Under the pieces are notes generated by a model. That model saw only the letters and a list, made by a program, of their open reading frames with translations. It did not search any database and was not told where the DNA came from. Positions 28,909 to 35,547 of a stretch of 64,000 nucleotides of DNA are shown here, one piece after another (the first letter of the stretch is position 1; each line of letters starts with the position of its first letter). Where the stretch lies: NCBI RefSeq assembly GCF_020524765.1, contig NZ_JAIVLR010000001.1:248001-312000 (forward strand), read 5' to 3'. This DNA comes from Qipengyuania gaetbuli. Its GTDB lineage: Bacteria; Pseudomonadota; Alphaproteobacteria; Sphingomonadales; Sphingomonadaceae. Made by a program: the position numbers and the translations under genes.

Positions 28909-28994
28909 GTCAGCAATCGGGTCGTTAGCCGTCCGTCCGCTCCTGACACATTCTTAGCTCGGTGAAAGCGTCATCAGATGGGTGGAAAGCTGCC
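28909..28994. repeat. Module spacer E
   Basis: Left motif CGGGTCGTTAGCCGTC, GTCCGCTCC, right motif variant TGGGTGGAAAGCTGCC. The module 6 stop lies five bases to the right. Confidence 0.85.
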
Positions 28995-28998
28995 GTTG

Positions 28999-29337
28999 CT
29001 ACGACATCGTAGAACAGGTTCCTTGGCCTTTTACTGTCACAACAGTGCGCGCGTGAGGTGTCACATAACCTCCGCGAACCTTTGAACCATCAGAGCACAG
29101 CACTTCGATTCCGCCCTCCAGCGCGGGAATGCCGACAAAATAGCCTAATGGAATCTCCGAAAGCGGCTGCTTTTTCTTCGCACTTGTTAGTCGAGCGCTC
29201 GATACCATGCCTGTTTCATCGTGGACAATTACGAGCCCCCTATACTCCAGGAAAATCGCGGCAATGACCAAAACGGCGAGTAGAACGAAACTGGCTCTAG
29301 AAACTTTCCTCATCACTTGATGTTGCATGCAATGCAT
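28999..29337 (-). CDS. Module 6: small protein with one membrane anchor
   Basis: The 112-residue product has one hydrophobic helix (SFVLLAVLVIAAIFLEY) near residues 15-32 and an exported or cytosolic tail with two cysteines (VLCSDGS and GTCS). Three ATG codons (29337, 29328, 29313) are possible starts. No family recognised. The start lies three bases from the long att repeat. Confidence 0.55.
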   Translation of the reverse strand: MHCMQHQVMRKVSRASFVLLAVLVIAAIFLEYRGLVIVHDETGMVSSARLTSAKKKQPLSEIPLGYFVGIPALEGGIEVLCSDGSKVRGGYVTPHARTVVTVKGQGTCSTMS

Positions 29338-29340
29338 AAC

Positions 29341-29759
29341 GACCGCAATCGGGTCGTTAGCGGAATTACCGCTTTTTGGCAGGAAGGCGAGGAAGCGGCC
29401 TGTCCGCTCTGCGGCTTTCCGAGATCCGCAATCCTATCAGTAGCTTCCAACTGCGAGGCTTTTAGAGCCAGGATGACCGAAGAAGTCAGCTGAAAGTTGC
29501 CTAGGTGGGAAACGGCCCAATTGGCAAACCTTCCGTAACCCCTTGAATTATAAGGCTTTTTGGGAAGGTTGTGGTGGACAGGGCTGGTATCGGCTATCCG
29601 TTATTTTTCAGGTATTTACGTTGGCAAACCTACCCGTTTTGACCCACAGAGTTCCGCGGTGTTTAGGGCTTATTGCCTAACCTAAAACGTGAAGTTTTTC
29701 GGCCGCTTTCAGAGCCTATTTTGTCGAAGAACAATGTCCGATTTGGGGTGTTAGCGGAC
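29341..29759. repeat. Long att repeat, copy 2 (about 420 bp)
   Basis: No gene is present. It begins with a spacer left motif (CGGGTCGTTAGCGGA) and ends with a right motif (GGGGTGTTAGCGGAC, 29745-29759), with the attachment core in the middle. It is nearly identical to 33386-33807. It contains TGGCAAACC on both sides of the core (29522, 29622) and a hairpin CCTTGAATTATAAGG. Confidence 0.9.
29571..29587. other. Attachment site copy 2
   Basis: Exact copy of the 17-base tRNA-Tyr end inside the long repeat; boundary of units I and II. Confidence 0.85.
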
Positions 29760-29763
29760 GAGA

Positions 29764-30057
29764 TCAAAAAATTCTTATCTTTGTTAGTTGTAGGCCAATT
29801 TCGCCATCAGCGCTCTTGAACGTAAAGAACGAGTGACAGTTCGCTTCGTCAATCGGATCCCCACTTCGCCAAAGCACATCGCACTCTTCGCAGAAGATGA
29901 TTTTCTCTCCGGTGGCGACGATTTCAGCCGGAACCAAAGTGCCTTGGCCGCAAGCTGGGCAAAGACGGTGTGTGGCCGTTCCATATACGCTCTCGATGTA
30001 GGTTTTGATCCGCTGCTGAGCCCTTTGAACCGCAGGATCATCATAATATCCGGCCAT
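29764..30057 (-). CDS. Module 7: zinc-ribbon protein
   Basis: The 97-residue soluble product has CPACG near residue 34 and FCEEC near residue 56, two CxxC knuckles that can hold one zinc ion. The N-terminus is helical (YYDDPAVQRAQQRIKTYI). Zinc ribbons of this size occur in nucleic-acid and protein binding factors; no specific family recognised. The stop lies four bases from the right motif at the unit boundary. Confidence 0.6.
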   Translation of the reverse strand: MAGYYDDPAVQRAQQRIKTYIESVYGTATHRLCPACGQGTLVPAEIVATGEKIIFCEECDVLWRSGDPIDEANCHSFFTFKSADGEIGLQLTKIRIF

Positions 30058-30123
30058 TTATACGAGCTCCCGAAATCATTAGTGGTGTATTATTAAGGTT
30101 CACTCATGTCGAAGGCATTTATG

Positions 30124-30158
30124 ACCAATTCAGTCATGAACTGGGGTGGAAAGCGGAC
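30124..30158. repeat. Module spacer G (right part only)
   Basis: CAGTCATGAA followed by the right motif GGGGTGGAAAGCGGAC (30143-30158), like the end of spacer K. The left motif is not seen. Confidence 0.65.
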
Positions 30159-30590
30159 TCAAGGCTCCAGTAGCAGGCGCCTCTCTTCTGGGTCGCTGAT
30201 CAATTGTGAGAGCGCATCCTGCGCCTTCTTTGCGGCCAAGACGACCTCGAACCACTTTGGGTCAGAAAGAATAGTTTTGTGGTCGTAGGCATCGGTCGGG
30301 CTATCGTAGGCATCAGCGATCCGATGGAATTCTTCAATTGCCGCAACTTCGTCAGAGCTGAGAAGCCCCGCGTTTAAAGCCCAGTCGTAGCCACGTTCCG
30401 AGAGGCCGAGATCGTTGAAGTAGCTGCAGAAGTACTCGACAAACGAGAAATGCGGATTGGTGTTCTCTTGGTCTAGCCATAACCGTTTCTGCGTCTCATA
30501 ATCAGCTAACTCTTGAATGCTGCTGAGCCAATTCGTTCGCCAAATGCGGCGCAGTTCTTGAACGTCGTGCATAAAGCGCTGGAATAACAT
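30159..30590 (-). CDS. Module 8: soluble helical protein
   Basis: The 143-residue product is acidic, aromatic-rich and soluble (RFMHDVQELRRIWRTNW, GYDWALNAGLLSSDEV, ILSDPKWFEVV). The middle and C-terminal part recall a family of bacterial hypothetical proteins with a GLLSxxEVxxxxxFH core, but I cannot name it safely. The stop codon begins at the base after the right motif of spacer G. Confidence 0.6.
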   Translation of the reverse strand: MLFQRFMHDVQELRRIWRTNWLSSIQELADYETQKRLWLDQENTNPHFSFVEYFCSYFNDLGLSERGYDWALNAGLLSSDEVAAIEEFHRIADAYDSPTDAYDHKTILSDPKWFEVVLAAKKAQDALSQLISDPEERRLLLEP

Positions 30591-30602
30591 GGATTCCCGA
30601 AT

Positions 30603-30689
30603 GTCATCAATCGGGTCGTTAGCCGACGGTCGGCTCTCGGCGCATCGCTAGCTCGGTGAAAGCGTCGTTAGATGGGGTGGATACTGGAC
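30603..30689. repeat. Module spacer H
   Basis: Left motif CGGGTCGTTAGCCGAC, CGCTAGCTCGGTGAAAGCG in the middle, right motif variant GGGGTGGATACTGGAC. Confidence 0.85.
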
Positions 30690-30704
30690 GCTGCGGTCAA
30701 AACT

Positions 30705-30932
30705 CTACCCAGCATTTTCCTCGTCACTAATTGCCTTCGCGGCAGCAAGGCGAAGGCGAGGACCTATGACAAAGTAACAGAACAAAATATTTATCGCTGA
30801 GATACCAAACAATTGTCGGGCAGTTGCAGAAGGGACCTGGTTTTCAAGAATGAAAAAATTAAAGGTCGAGGCGGCAACGAGAAGCAAAGACAGAATAAGG
30901 TAGCCTTTCAAGAGAGCAATTTTCATTGGCAC
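30705..30932 (-). CDS. Module 9: two-helix membrane protein
   Basis: The 75-residue product has two hydrophobic segments (residues 8-30 and 40-58) and a charged C-terminus (KAISDEENAG). AAGGAGG lies six bases before GTG 30932 and twelve before ATG 30926; the spacing favours GTG. No family recognised. Confidence 0.6.
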   Translation of the reverse strand: MPMKIALLKGYLILSLLLVAASTFNFFILENQVPSATARQLFGISAINILFCYFVIGPRLRLAAAKAISDEENAG

Positions 30933-31002
30933 CTATTCCCTCCTTACCACGCTAATACGCTAAATTCACTCGAACCCTAGGCAAAACAAATCCTTCGACA
31001 CA

Positions 31003-31080
31003 AGGATCGGTAGCTGACGTTCCGCTTCTGGTACATCGCTAGCTCAGCAAATCAGTCAAACTGTGGGGTGGATAGCGGAC
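31003..31080. repeat. Module spacer I
   Basis: Left part degenerate (GGATCGGTAGCTGAC), TTCCGCTTCTGG, CGCTAGCTC, right motif GGGGTGGATAGCGGAC. Confidence 0.8.
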
Positions 31081-31098
31081 AGTCGTCGTCCCGCATGT

Positions 31099-31551
31099 CT
31101 AGCGAAAATCAGAGAATGTTAGCACAGGCAATCTGACTGTCTCACTGCGCATTGAGACTGGCCAGTAGCCAGCGGCATCCAGAGCCGCGCATTCGAATTT
31201 CTCGCGCTCGATAACATGTTGTGGAACGAAGAACGTGAGAGTTACGGGCTCTCCCACATTCTCCAGCATCTGGTGTGTAAGCAAACCAGTCTTCAAATGG
31301 GCGGGCGCGGGATAGTCATCTTCTGGATCGTCACAACGAAATAAGCGCAAGTGGACATAAAGCTCCCAGCGACTGATTGCTTGAGCAGTGTCACTCGGTA
31401 AAGCCACATCAATAGCAGCCCAAGCGAACTGGCTTTTCTCGTAATCGGTTAGACCTCCAAATTCCTTGCCATTGGAGACATCAAGCACGTCCCCTTGAAT
31501 GGTGCAGCCAACTAGGAAAATTAGCGCGAGGGCCGAGATCAGGTTTCTCAT
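31099..31551 (-). CDS. Module 10: lipoprotein of unknown function
   Basis: From ATG 31551 the 150-residue product begins MRNLISALALIFLVGC, a lipoprotein signal peptide with lipobox LVGC, so it should be anchored by its cysteine in the envelope. The mature part has no known motif (ISRWELYVHLRLF). The open frame extends eight codons upstream, but the internal ATG gives the correct signal peptide. Confidence 0.65.
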   Translation of the reverse strand: MRNLISALALIFLVGCTIQGDVLDVSNGKEFGGLTDYEKSQFAWAAIDVALPSDTAQAISRWELYVHLRLFRCDDPEDDYPAPAHLKTGLLTHQMLENVGEPVTLTFFVPQHVIEREKFECAALDAAGYWPVSMRSETVRLPVLTFSDFR

Positions 31552-31580
31552 TGCAGTTGAAATTGCCTGAAACAATTGAG

Positions 31581-31667
31581 GTCCGCAATCGGGTCGTTAG
31601 CTGCCCGTCCGCTCCTGGCACAACGCTAGCTCGGTGAAACTGTCGTCAGGTGGGGTGGGAAGCGGCC
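31581..31667. repeat. Module spacer J
   Basis: Left motif CGGGTCGTTAGCTGCC, GTCCGCTCCTGG, CGCTAGCTCGGTGAAA, right motif GGGGTGGGAAGCGGCC. Confidence 0.88.
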
Positions 31668-31675
31668 ATGGAAGC

Positions 31676-32104
31676 TTAATAAGAAAAATCGTCCGTGTAC
31701 TGATGCCACAACATCAGTTCGATCCGCCGATTTTCAGGCTCTTCGTCTCTACCTCTCTCGCGGATTCGTGGCCTTTCCGAACGAAAATTGTGACCGATAA
31801 TATCCGCGGTTGGGAAACCACGAGCCTCTAGATATTTCGTAACCACTTCCACGCGCATCTGTCCGACCTCTGGCCCTTCATCTTTGTCGGTATGGCCAGC
31901 TATTTGCGGATATCGCGCGAAGCAATTCTCTGCAGCTGCAATCGCGTTATCCAGTATTTCGCGAGATTTCGAGTCTACGAATGCGCTGTTCTTATCGAAG
32001 AAGAGAATGAAGGGCCCAGTTTGACAACTGACGGAGCTTGCCTTGTAGGCAGGCAAGGCTGATAGGCATAGCGCTATAACCAAAAACGGAAGTCGAACTA
32101 CCAA
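31676..32104 (-). CDS. Module 11: periplasmic OmpA-like domain protein
   Basis: The 142-residue product has a signal peptide (residues 1-22) and a single OmpA/MotB-type peptidoglycan-binding domain: FFDKNSAFVDSKSREIL, then IAGHTDKDEG, GHNFRSERPRI and the final NRRIELML. Such domains bind diaminopimelate peptidoglycan in the periplasm. It has no barrel or membrane anchor, so it would be a free or partner-bound periplasmic protein. It is the only module whose fold I recognise with confidence. Confidence 0.75.
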   Translation of the reverse strand: MVVRLPFLVIALCLSALPAYKASSVSCQTGPFILFFDKNSAFVDSKSREILDNAIAAAENCFARYPQIAGHTDKDEGPEVGQMRVEVVTKYLEARGFPTADIIGHNFRSERPRIRERGRDEEPENRRIELMLWHQYTDDFSY

Positions 32105-32155
32105 GGACCTATTTCCCCCAATACGTATAATCAGAAAATGGCAGAAGTGCTAATC

Positions 32156-32242
32156 GTCCGCAATCGGGTCGTTAACTGTCGGTCCGCTCCTGGCTGGCGT
32201 TATGCTCCGCTAATCAGTCACGAATTGGGGTGGAAAGCGGAC
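32156..32242. repeat. Module spacer K
   Basis: Left motif CGGGTCGTTAACTGTC, GTCCGCTCCTGG, right motif GGGGTGGAAAGCGGAC. Confidence 0.85.
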
Positions 32243-32265
32243 GCCGTCAAAACTAGGTTTGCTGC

Positions 32266-32544
32266 ATGATTCCGCCCCATCGTAACGAAGAATCGCTGAG
32301 GAGCTGGCGCTGGATAGCCCAAGTCTACGTTTGGCTGAGCGTAGCGATATGTATCCTTGCGGCGTTTTCGCTAGGAATGTTCTCGCAAGCGGAGAATGCG
32401 AAACTAGTGGGAGCGGGTCTCTTGGTTTTTGCCGGGATTGGAGCTGCCTTCGCCCGAGCACTCCCTAATATCCAAAACGCCCGCTGGTGGCATTGGGCTT
32501 TGGGAGCTCTGCTGATTTCTCCCGCTGTGCTCTTGGTTTTCTAG
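32266..32544 (+). CDS. Module 12: three-helix membrane protein
   Basis: The 92-residue product (MIPPHRNEESLRSWRW...) has three hydrophobic segments, near residues 18-38, 46-63 and 74-92, and ends within the last helix (LLISPAVLLVF). It is on the plus strand; its stop codon shares its last base with the start of spacer L. No family recognised. Confidence 0.6.
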   Translation: MIPPHRNEESLRSWRWIAQVYVWLSVAICILAAFSLGMFSQAENAKLVGAGLLVFAGIGAAFARALPNIQNARWWHWALGALLISPAVLLVF

Positions 32545-32629
32545 TCCGCATACGGGCAGATAGCCGTCGGTCCGCTACCAGCACATCGTCAATTCGGTGA
32601 AAGCGTCGTCAGATGGGGTGAAAGCGGAC
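32544..32629. repeat. Module spacer L
   Basis: Begins GTCCGCATACGGG, contains GTCCGCTACC and ends GGGGTGAAAGCGGAC. GTCCGCT and AGCGGAC are complementary. Confidence 0.85.
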
Positions 32630-32635
32630 AGTCCG

Positions 32636-33358
32636 CTACATTTCAGGGACGTCTTTCCACCCGGTCTTCGTCAACAGCATGAGCCCAAGGTCGAATAATG
32701 GACCTTCCTTGGGTGTATTATCTTGAACCAAGTCATATTGCCCGTCTCGAACAGTCTCCAAGACCCATTGCGTCCCGTCGAATGTGGAAAAGCAGGTGTC
32801 CTTAGGCCCCTCTTGGCGTGACGTTGCAATACTTTCATCACGAGCTTCTAAAATGCCGACTATACTCTCGTGAATGGCCGCAACCTCATCTTCCGTGAGT
32901 TCAATTTCCTTCGAGCGAGAAATGATTCCCGGATCATATCCGCCGCTGCCGGTCATCTGCTTCACAACGAGAATGTGCCCGCTGTCGTGTGATTCAAGAC
33001 GCATATAGATGGAAGAATCAAACGATGGCAGATAGCTGAACCGGAAAGTAAATTGGGAACTGGTTTCCGACGTGGCAGCATCTTCTAGCGGAGGTTCGCA
33101 AGCGGCGCTCCACTGGCTCGGATACCATTCGGTCTCCACGGTGCTAAGACGTGGGCGCTCTACGCCACAATTGTCAGGTTGCATTTGCTCAGGGAAACCG
33201 TCCGGGAAATATCTGACCAAAGCCGCTAAGTTCCGCTCGTCGGAACCCATAAGCTTATCGGCCTGACACATCCTGTCTTGATGGCGAACTGGTCCGCAAG
33301 AACTTACGGCAAGCGCAGCAAGTATGTGCAAGAACCCTGTGCGCAAAGCTAAACTCAT
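32636..33358 (-). CDS. Module 13: lipoprotein of unknown function
   Basis: The 240-residue product is the largest of the array. Its signal sequence ends AALAVSSC, a probable lipobox with cysteine 21. The mature part has four more cysteines (MCQAD, DNCG, ACEP, DTCF) that could form disulfides in the periplasm. No family recognised. It sits against the long att repeat at its start side. Confidence 0.6.
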   Translation of the reverse strand: MSLALRTGFLHILAALAVSSCGPVRHQDRMCQADKLMGSDERNLAALVRYFPDGFPEQMQPDNCGVERPRLSTVETEWYPSQWSAACEPPLEDAATSETSSQFTFRFSYLPSFDSSIYMRLESHDSGHILVVKQMTGSGGYDPGIISRSKEIELTEDEVAAIHESIVGILEARDESIATSRQEGPKDTCFSTFDGTQWVLETVRDGQYDLVQDNTPKEGPLFDLGLMLLTKTGWKDVPEM

Positions 33359-33385
33359 TCAGCGTCACTAATAAGGCGTGGCTAC

Positions 33386-33807
33386 GTCCGCAATCGGGTC
33401 GTTAGCAGAATTACCGCTTTTTGGCAGGAAGGCGAGAAAGCGGCCTGTCCGCTCTGCGGCTTTTCGAGATCCGCAATCCTATCAGTAGCTTCCAACTGCG
33501 AGGCTTTTAGAGCCAGGATGACCGAAGAAGTCAGCTGAAAGTTGCCTAGGTGGGAAACGGCCCAATTGGCAAACCTTCCGTAACCCCTTGAATTATAAGG
33601 CTTTTTAGGAAGGTTGTGGTGGACAGGGCTGGTATAGGGTATCCATTATTTTTCAGGTATTTACGTTGGCAAACCTACCTGTTTTGACCCACGGAGTTGC
33701 GCGGTGTTTAGGGCTTATTGCCTAACCTAAAACGTGAGGTTTTTCGGCCGCTTTCAGAGCCTATTTTGTCGAAGAACAATGTCCGATTTTTGGGGTGGAA
33801 AGCGGAC
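33386..33807. repeat. Long att repeat, copy 3 (about 420 bp)
   Basis: No gene is present. It is nearly identical to 29341-29759, again framed by a spacer left motif (CGGGTCGTTAGCAGA) and a right motif (33792-33807), with the attachment core and flanking TGGCAAACC words at 33567 and 33667. Confidence 0.9.
33616..33632. other. Attachment site copy 3
   Basis: Exact 17-base tRNA-Tyr end; boundary of units II and III. Confidence 0.85.
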
Positions 33808-33814
33808 GTGAGGC

Positions 33815-34045
33815 TCAGCGCCACTTCTCTTTTGTGCGTGCTCGCCGCGAAACTAGGACGATGACACGTATCAGCAGAAAAGGTGCTGCGAGGGCACTAA
33901 CCCCCCAGACCGCAATGAAGGGATAAGTTAGCTCGGCTGCGGACAGGAATTCTCGCGCGGCTGCAGACAACATAATGCCACAACAAATCGCGAAGACTGC
34001 TAAGGCGGCGCAAAACCATACAGTTGTCACCCTTAGCGTCATCAA
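33815..34045 (-). CDS. Module 14: two-helix membrane protein
   Basis: The 76-residue product has two hydrophobic segments (residues 5-28 and 42-64) and a basic tail (RRARTKEKWR), which suggests both ends in the cytoplasm. No family recognised. Stop codon eight bases from the right motif. Confidence 0.6.
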   Translation of the reverse strand: MMTLRVTTVWFCAALAVFAICCGIMLSAAAREFLSAAELTYPFIAVWGVSALAAPFLLIRVIVLVSRRARTKEKWR

Positions 34046-34069
34046 CTCAAACTGCCGCAGATACGAGTT

Positions 34070-34155
34070 GTCCGCAACCGGGTCGTTAGCCGACGGTCGG
34101 CTTCTGGCGCATCGCTAACTCGGTGAAAGCGTCGTCAGATGGGTGGTGAGCTGCC
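34070..34155. repeat. Module spacer N
   Basis: Left motif CGGGTCGTTAGCCGAC, CGCTAACTCGGTGAAAGCG, right motif variant TGGGTGGTGAGCTGCC. Confidence 0.85.
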
Positions 34156-34156
34156 G

Positions 34157-34615
34157 TCAGTCACTCAGTCCATGTGCATCAATTGCAGCATGCATGACGC
34201 TCAACTCCATCACGACAAATGCGGCTGAAAACCATAGCCACCCAGCCTGAACCCCAGTCCAATGCTGCAAAAAATAGGTGGGCAAGATCCCCAAAACGAA
34301 AACCGCTCGTATCCATAATAGCGGTAAGGTGCCGGTCCGTTTTCCAAACAACCCCCACTCGGGGTCCGAGAACTTCTTATGCTTGCCCGGCCACGCATCG
34401 TCGCCCTGCATAGCCAAATTGGCAAGGTCGACGCCCCTTCTGTAAAACCGGCTGACAAGCATTCGAAGGAATAACAGTGTGGCCAATCCTGCAACAAACA
34501 GTGTGCTCGGAATTATCAATGGTTGGACCTGCTGAAGGGCAAATCCTACCAACGCCAATGAACCTGCGAGACTAGCGGTCCACAAGCTGATCGCCCTGAG
34601 TTTTCGGTCCTTCAC
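34157..34615 (-). CDS. Module 15: four-helix membrane protein
   Basis: The 152-residue product has a basic N-terminus (MKDRKLRA), two hydrophobic segments near 8-28 and 32-52, a charged cytoplasmic-type loop (RFYRRGVDLANLAMQGDD...) and two more helices near 98-117 and 122-142. No family recognised. Stop codon two bases from spacer N. Confidence 0.6.
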   Translation of the reverse strand: MKDRKLRAISLWTASLAGSLALVGFALQQVQPLIIPSTLFVAGLATLLFLRMLVSRFYRRGVDLANLAMQGDDAWPGKHKKFSDPEWGLFGKRTGTLPLLWIRAVFVLGILPTYFLQHWTGVQAGWLWFSAAFVVMELSVMHAAIDAHGLSD

Positions 34616-34642
34616 AAGCCTACTCTTAGCATTGCACCTTAT

Positions 34643-34729
34643 GGCCGCAACCGGGTCGTTAGCCGACGGTCCGTTCCTGGTGCATCGCTACCTTGGCAAT
34701 GTCGTCATGAGTTGGGGTGGTTAGCGGCC
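34643..34729. repeat. Module spacer O
   Basis: Left motif CGGGTCGTTAGCCGAC and right motif GGGGTGGTTAGCGGCC. Here both ends contain GTTAGC, showing that the two motifs are versions of one sequence. Confidence 0.85.
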
Positions 34730-34755
34730 ATGTTGAAGAGACATAACAGCCGACA

Positions 34756-35064
34756 TCACCCGGTCGATGATCGCTCCAAATACTTAGCCAGCCATCGAGA
34801 CAGGCAATAGCTTAGTACGCAAAGTGGAATGCTCCACCACGCGAAGTGTGCGGTGACTGATGCAATAGCAGCCTCATCCTCCGGCAAAGGATCGAAGAAC
34901 TGCTGGCGAAATCCGCGCAGAACGTACCAGTGGGGAATGGGATAGATCGCTACCATCGCTAGGGTTGCAAGACCCCAATACAGCCACGGCTTTCGTGAAG
35001 TGAACAATCCAAGAAGGATGGCCAGAAAGACAGGAATAGATGACCCAAGAATGACGCTATCCAT
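34756..35064 (-). CDS. Module 16: three-helix membrane protein
   Basis: The 102-residue product begins MDSVILGSSIPVFLAILLGLF and has three hydrophobic segments (residues 4-22, 28-46, 74-92) with a loop carrying LPEDEAA between the second and third. No family recognised. It is the last module before the prophage. Confidence 0.6.
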   Translation of the reverse strand: MDSVILGSSIPVFLAILLGLFTSRKPWLYWGLATLAMVAIYPIPHWYVLRGFRQQFFDPLPEDEAAIASVTAHFAWWSIPLCVLSYCLSRWLAKYLERSSTG

Positions 35065-35090
35065 ACGGCAGACTAGACTGATTGAAGTGC

Positions 35091-35435
35091 GTCCGCAATC
35101 GGGTCGTTAGCGGAATGTCCGGTTTTTTTCAGAAAAAGTCAGAAAGCGGCCTCTCCGCTGTTGGACCTTGCGAGATCCGCACAGCTCCGATGCGATAGGG
35201 AGGATTCTACGCCCTGGATAACAAGAGAAGTTCTGTGAAATTTGCCTAGGTGGGAAACGGCCCGATTGGCAAACCTTCCGCAAACCCTTGAATTATAAGG
35301 TTTTTTAGGAAGGTTGTGGTGGACAGGGCTGGTATAGGCTATCCGTTATTTTTCAGATACCTGCGTTGGCAAACCTACCCGTTTTGACCCACGGAGTCCT
35401 GCGCCATTCAGGACCTATTGCCTAACCGAAAATCG
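35091..35435. repeat. Long att repeat, copy 4 (diverged)
   Basis: It begins with a spacer left motif and follows the other copies, with more changes, through the attachment core to about 35435, where the prophage operator region replaces the satellite sequence. It thus joins the satellite right end to the prophage left arm. Confidence 0.8.
35316..35332. other. Attachment site copy 4 (prophage left end)
   Basis: Exact 17-base tRNA-Tyr end; left boundary of the filamentous prophage. Confidence 0.88.
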
Positions 35436-35438
35436 GCC

Positions 35439-35458
35439 GAGTTGTCACGTGACAACTC
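35439..35458. promoter_or_regulatory. Palindromic operator 1
   Basis: A perfect 20-base palindrome, GAGTTGTCACGTGACAACTC, upstream of the first phage regulator. Together with operator 2, 34 bases away centre to centre, it is a likely site for a dimeric phage repressor. Confidence 0.75.
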
Positions 35459-35473
35459 ATGCAAAATCCATGG

Positions 35474-35491
35474 AATTGTCACGTGACAATT
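35474..35491. promoter_or_regulatory. Palindromic operator 2
   Basis: AATTGTCACGTGACAATT shares the 14-base core TTGTCACGTGACAA with operator 1. It lies about 55 bases before the start codon at 35548. Confidence 0.75.
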
Positions 35492-35547
35492 TCCCCATGT
35501 GAACTGGTAAAGTGGACAGACGATAAGCTAACTGGTTACATCCATTC

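Larger units (their letters stand above)
26111..29570. mobile_element. Satellite-like unit I (modules 1-6)
   Basis: Bounded by attachment cores 1 and 2, this 3.46-kb unit holds six single-ORF modules and no integrase, replication or phage gene. Its left arm resembles that of the prophage for about 100 bases. It would need an integrase in trans, for which the prophage enzyme is the obvious candidate; that is inference. Confidence 0.6.
29571..33615. mobile_element. Satellite-like unit II (modules 7-13)
   Basis: Between attachment cores 2 and 3, this 4.04-kb unit has seven single-ORF modules and no mobility or replication gene. Both its ends are formed by near-identical long repeats, so it could also be lost by simple homologous recombination. 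Confidence 0.6.
33616..35315. mobile_element. Satellite-like unit III (modules 14-16)
   Basis: The smallest unit, 1.70 kb between attachment cores 3 and 4, with three membrane-protein modules and nothing for mobility. Confidence 0.6.

Noticed and set aside
29508..29540. Remnant of an integrase 3' end in the long att repeat
   Set aside because: A frame ending QLANLP then stop faintly resembles the integrase tail, but a stop codon lies a few codons upstream and the match is too short to call a pseudogene.
26285..35105. CRISPR array
   Set aside because: Repeats recur at regular intervals in a loose sense, but repeats are about 85 bp and imperfect, and the intervals are 300-800 bp and hold ORFs. 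No cas gene is present.
26285..35105. Standard integron with attC sites
   Set aside because: The spacers lack the RYYYAAC and GTTRRRY core boxes in inverted arrangement, and no intI or attI is visible. The likeness is kept as a finding, not as an annotation.
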